Assembly (NCBI RefSeq): GCF_010550245.1
Contig: NZ_JAAGLU010000019.1
Span: 62,001-126,000, forward strand
DNA: 64,000 nt
Source: Streptomyces sp. SID12501
GTDB lineage: Bacteria; Actinomycetota; Actinomycetes; Streptomycetales; Streptomycetaceae
Direction: 5' to 3'
Below, piece after piece: positions 60,844 through 64,000 of the stretch (position 1 is its first letter; each line of letters opens with the position of its first letter). Below the pieces are notes generated by a model, which searched no databases, had not been told where the DNA came from, and was given only the letters and a program-made list of their open reading frames with translations. A program made the translations under genes and the position numbers.

Positions 60844-62064
60844 ATGCGTCGTGGTGGGCCTTCTGTGCTCGGGATCGTGCTGGCGGGCGGAGAGGGCAAA
60901 CGACTGATGCCCTTGACCGCGGACCGCGCGAAACCAGCGGTGACCTTCGGCGGAACGTATCGCCTGGTCGACTTCGTCCTGTCCAACCTCGTCAACGCCG
61001 ACATCATGCGCATCTGCGTGCTCACGCAGTACAAGTCGCACTCGCTGGACCGGCACATCACCACCACCTGGCGGATGTCCAGTCTGCTCGGCAACTACGT
61101 CACCCCGGTCCCCGCCCAGCAGCGCCTCGGTCCGCGCTGGTATCTGGGCAGCGCCGACGCCATCCTCCAGTCGCTCAACCTGGTGCACGACGAGCAGCCC
61201 GACTATGTCGCGGTGTTCGGTGCCGACCACGTCTACCGCATGGACCCCCGGCAGATGCTCAGCCAGCACATCGAGAGCGGCGCCGGGGTCACGGTCGCGG
61301 GCATCAAGGTGCCGCGCGCCGAGTCGTCGTCCTTCGGTGTGATCAGTCCCGGCTCGGACGGCCAGACCGTGCAGGGCTTCCTGGAGAAGCCCGCCGACCC
61401 GCCTGGTCTGCCCGGCGACCCCGGGTGCGTCTTCGCCTCGATGGGCAACTACATCTTCACCACCAAGGCCCTCATCGAGGCTCTTCAGCGGGATGCCGAG
61501 GACGGTGACTCCGTGCACGACATGGGCGGCTCGATCCTGCCCGCGCTCACCGACCGCGGTGAGGCCCAGCTGTACGACTTCAGCCAGAACCACGTGCCCG
61601 GCGAGACAACCCGCGACCAGGGTTACTGGCGGGACGTCGGCACGCTAGACGCGTACTACGACGCCCACATGGACCTGATCGCCGAGCGGCCCGCGTTCAA
61701 CCTCTACAACCGCACCTGGCCCGTCTACACCCACTCCGGCCAGTTGTCGCCCGCCCGCTTCAACGCCGGCGGCATCGCCAGCGAGTCGATCATCAGCGCC
61801 GGGTGCCTGATCCGGGGCCAGGTCACGCGCTCGGTACTCTCGCCCGGCGTCCGGGTCGATCCCGGTGCCGTCGTGCAGGGGTCGATCCTGCACGACAACG
61901 TGCGCATCGGGCGGGGCGCGATCGTGCGCGGGGCCGTCCTGGACAAGAACGTCGAGGTCCCGCCGGGCGCGACGATCGGCGTCAACCCGGAGCGCGACGC
62001 CGACCTCTACACCGTTTCCAAGGGCGGCGTGATCGGCCTCGGGAAGGGCCAGCACGTGTCATAG
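60844..62064 (+). CDS. glgC: Glucose-1-phosphate adenylyltransferase
   Basis: 406 aa. The ATG at 60844 has a GAGGGG RBS. LGIVLAGGEGKRLMPLTADR, KPAVTFGGTYRLVDFVLSN, GSADAILQSLN, VFGADHVYRMDP, GFLEKP, YWRDVGTLDAYYDAHMDLI and C-terminal left-handed beta-helix repeats (GAVVQGSILHDNVRIGRGA). It makes ADP-glucose from ATP and glucose-1-phosphate, the committed step of glycogen synthesis. Same direction as glgA; terminator follows. Confidence 0.95.
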   Translation: MRRGGPSVLGIVLAGGEGKRLMPLTADRAKPAVTFGGTYRLVDFVLSNLVNADIMRICVLTQYKSHSLDRHITTTWRMSSLLGNYVTPVPAQQRLGPRWYLGSADAILQSLNLVHDEQPDYVAVFGADHVYRMDPRQMLSQHIESGAGVTVAGIKVPRAESSSFGVISPGSDGQTVQGFLEKPADPPGLPGDPGCVFASMGNYIFTTKALIEALQRDAEDGDSVHDMGGSILPALTDRGEAQLYDFSQNHVPGETTRDQGYWRDVGTLDAYYDAHMDLIAERPAFNLYNRTWPVYTHSGQLSPARFNAGGIASESIISAGCLIRGQVTRSVLSPGVRVDPGAVVQGSILHDNVRIGRGAIVRGAVLDKNVEVPPGATIGVNPERDADLYTVSKGGVIGLGKGQHVS

Positions 62065-62085
62065 ACAGGTACGCACACACACCCT

Positions 62086-62117
62086 CGGCCCCGGTGAGCC
62101 CGTGCTCACCGGGGCCG
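62086..62117 (+). terminator. Terminator after glgC
   Basis: Perfect 14-bp stem cggccccggtgagc / gctcaccggggccg with a 4-nt loop, 22 bp after the stop. Confidence 0.8.
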
Positions 62118-62292
62118 TCGGCGTGTCCGGGGCCCGGCGAGTGAGCCGAACGGGCTGTTGCCGTACGGCTCCGAGGTGACCGTGCGGGCTGCGGCGCGGA
62201 TCGGGACGTCCGGAGAGGAACAGATCCGGGACACGGACCCGGGTGCCTCCCGGGCTCCCCGACAGCTGTCCGAGCCGACGGAGGACTGCCCT

Positions 62293-64000
62293 GTGAGATG
62301 GACGCTGCGCACCGCTGGGGCGGTGACGGCCGCCGCCCTGTTGGCCGGCGCGCTCGCCGCACCGGCCGCCCACGCACGTGACGAGCGGCTCACCGACCTG
62401 GTCAACCCGTTCATCGGCACGGAGAACGAGGGCAACACCTTCCCCGGCGCGACCGTGCCCTTCGGCATGGTGCAGCTCTCGCCCGACACCGGGCACAAGA
62501 CCGGCTACCGCTATTCCCAGACCCGCATCCGGGGCTTTTCCCTCGTCCACCTCTCCGGCGTCGGCTGCCGGATCGGCGGCGACCTGCCGGTCCTGCCCAC
62601 GACCGGCGACATCACGAGCACCGACTACGCGTCCTACGCCGCCGAGTTCACCCACGACACCGAGAGCGCGAACCCCGGCTACTACAAGGTGGGCCTGAAG
62701 TCGGGCATCGACGCCGAGCTGACGGCGACCGCCCGCACCGGCGTCCAGCGGTACACCTTCCCCGCGACCAGCAAGGCCAACGTGCTGCTCAACGCGGGCC
62801 AGTCGCTGCACACGAAGGTGGCGAACCGGGTCGAGATCCTCGACGACCGGACCGTCCGCACGACGATCACAGGCTCCGGCTTCTGCCGGGGAACCAAGCC
62901 GTACACCGTCCACACGGTCACCCGCTTCGACCGGCCCTTCACGGCGTACGGCACCTGGGACGGCACCACGGTCACCGGCGGCTCCCGGACCGGCGGCGAC
63001 GGCGCCTACGTCCGCTTCGACACGACGGACGGCGACCGCACCGTCGAGGCGACCACCGCCCTGTCGTACGTCGACGCGGACGGCGCGGCCGGCAACCTGC
63101 GCGCCGAGGGCGGACGGCCGTTCGACGAGGTGAGGGAGGCGGCCCGGGGCGCCTGGGAGGCGCGCCTCGACGACGTGGGCGTGACCGGCGGCTCGGACAC
63201 GCTGCGCCGGACCTTCTACTCGTCCCTGTACCGCAGCTTCCTCGCCCCCAGCATCGGCAGCGACGCCGACGGCCGCTACACCGGCTGGGACCTGAAGATC
63301 CATCGTGCGCGGGACTTCACGTACTACCAGAACTGGTCCCTGTGGGACACCTACCGCACCCAGGCCCAGCTCCTGTCGCTGCTCGCACCCCGTGAGGCCC
63401 GGGACATGGCGCTCTCGGTGCTGAAGATCGACGAGGAGGGCGGCTGGCTGCCCAAGTGGGGGTACGGCACGGTCGAGACCAACATCATGACCGGCGACCC
63501 GGTCACCCCGTTCCTCACCCACGCCTACCAGCAGGGTCTGCTGCACGGCCACGAGGAGCGGGCCTACCGCGCCCTGAAGAAGAACGCGGACGGTGTACCG
63601 CCCGCCGCGCTGCCCATGCTGGGGCGCGAGGCCAACCGCGAGTACATCGAGAACGGCTTCGCGCCCTATCTCAAGGGCCGCCCGCGCACCAAGCTCGGCG
63701 ACTCGGACTACCACTGGGGCGCGTCCGTCACCCTGGAGTACGCCCTGTCCGACGCGATGCTGGCCCAGATGGCACGCGAACTGGGCCACGAGGCCGACGC
63801 GGCCCGTTACGCGGACCGGGCGCAGAGCTACCGCGACGTCTTCGACCCCTCGACCGGCTTCTTCCGGCCCCGGGACGGCTCCGGCGCTTTCACGGGCGAC
63901 CCCGATCCGGCCAAGGGCGAGGGATTCCACGAGGGCACGGCCTGGCAGTACCAGTGGCTGGTCCCGCAGGACCTGCCGGGCCTGGTGGACCTGCTCGGGG
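62293..64000 (+). CDS. GH92 alpha-1,2-mannosidase-like protein, exported (3' partial)
   Basis: 569 codons visible; the frame is open to the right edge. The GTG at 62293 follows a GGAGG RBS. Signal peptide ~1-29 (LRTAGAVTAAALLAGALAAP, AHA cleavage). Mature protein begins with the GH92 hallmark LVNPFIGTENEGNTFPGATV then PFGMVQLSPDT, followed by GFSLVHLSGVGC, YQNWSLWDTYRTQAQLLSLL, WLPKWGYGTVETNIMTGDP and EGTAWQYQWLVPQDLPGLV. Calcium-dependent exo-mannosidases of this family trim alpha-mannans or N-glycans outside the cell. Confidence 0.9.
   Translation, partial: MRWTLRTAGAVTAAALLAGALAAPAAHARDERLTDLVNPFIGTENEGNTFPGATVPFGMVQLSPDTGHKTGYRYSQTRIRGFSLVHLSGVGCRIGGDLPVLPTTGDITSTDYASYAAEFTHDTESANPGYYKVGLKSGIDAELTATARTGVQRYTFPATSKANVLLNAGQSLHTKVANRVEILDDRTVRTTITGSGFCRGTKPYTVHTVTRFDRPFTAYGTWDGTTVTGGSRTGGDGAYVRFDTTDGDRTVEATTALSYVDADGAAGNLRAEGGRPFDEVREAARGAWEARLDDVGVTGGSDTLRRTFYSSLYRSFLAPSIGSDADGRYTGWDLKIHRARDFTYYQNWSLWDTYRTQAQLLSLLAPREARDMALSVLKIDEEGGWLPKWGYGTVETNIMTGDPVTPFLTHAYQQGLLHGHEERAYRALKKNADGVPPAALPMLGREANREYIENGFAPYLKGRPRTKLGDSDYHWGASVTLEYALSDAMLAQMARELGHEADAARYADRAQSYRDVFDPSTGFFRPRDGSGAFTGDPDPAKGEGFHEGTAWQYQWLVPQDLPGLVDLLG

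Noticed and set aside
1..64000. tRNA or rRNA genes, integrase or phage genes
   Set aside because: I saw no cloverleaf-like sequence, no rRNA and no tyrosine or serine integrase motifs, so an integrative element cannot be delimited beyond the panD relic.

Overview
High-GC actinobacterial DNA, most likely a Streptomyces chromosome. The evidence is the G/C-rich third codon positions, frequent GTG starts, and Streptomyces-type gene families: an MmyB-like XRE regulator, many TetR/SDR pairs, an Rpf-LysM-M23 cell-wall hydrolase, a GT4 glycogen synthase next to glgC, and a GH92 enzyme.

Layout. (1) 1-20.2 kb is a defence island. It holds the 3' part of an SF1 helicase fused to a Vsr/DUF559-like nuclease and a GreA/B-like tail, then a convergent UvrD-like helicase with an N-terminal RelE-like domain. 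Next come the DISARM core drmA-drmB-drmC, with no methyltransferase visible, and a complete JetABCD (Wadjet) operon of the TIGR02677-02680 type. A 5' relic of panD lies between DISARM and Wadjet. (2) 20.2-27.4 kb is mixed: a MerR regulator fused to a sliding-clamp-like domain, a decapitated TetR gene, an SDR flanked by near-identical 27-bp inverted operator-like repeats, an XRE regulator, TetR plus its operator, an F420/NADP-type reductase, and an IS3 remnant. (3) 27.4-33.3 kb is a five-gene minus-strand catabolic operon: iron-sulfur flavin reductase, diiron metal-dependent hydrolase, epoxide-hydrolase-like enzyme, metallo-beta-lactamase-like enzyme and SDR. A divergent TetR and two TGACA-N8-TGTCA operators control it. 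(4) 33.3-52.4 kb is a patchwork of SDRs, hydrolases, exporters, TetR regulators and many gene relics. Five promoters or sites here carry the same palindrome, AAACCGATCGGTTT, which looks like a dispersed regulon. An intact 970-bp IS5-type element has split one member's ribosome-binding site from its start codon. (5) 52.5-64 kb looks like ordinary chromosome: panD, a GNAT protein, an Asp/Glu racemase-like protein, gnd, an Rpf/LysM/M23 protein, a DMT transporter, an FhuF-like protein, glgA, glgC and a GH92 glycosidase that runs off the window.

How they work together. The left third is anti-phage (DISARM-like) and anti-plasmid (Wadjet) defence plus two accessory helicases. The middle is a set of small regulator-enzyme modules, probably for xenobiotic or lipid-like substrates, each under a TetR repressor with its own distinct palindrome. 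Similarity between the panD 5' region (52.45 kb) and the relic at 11.42 kb suggests that panD marks a junction of the accessory region. All family assignments are by eye from motifs; no database search was possible.
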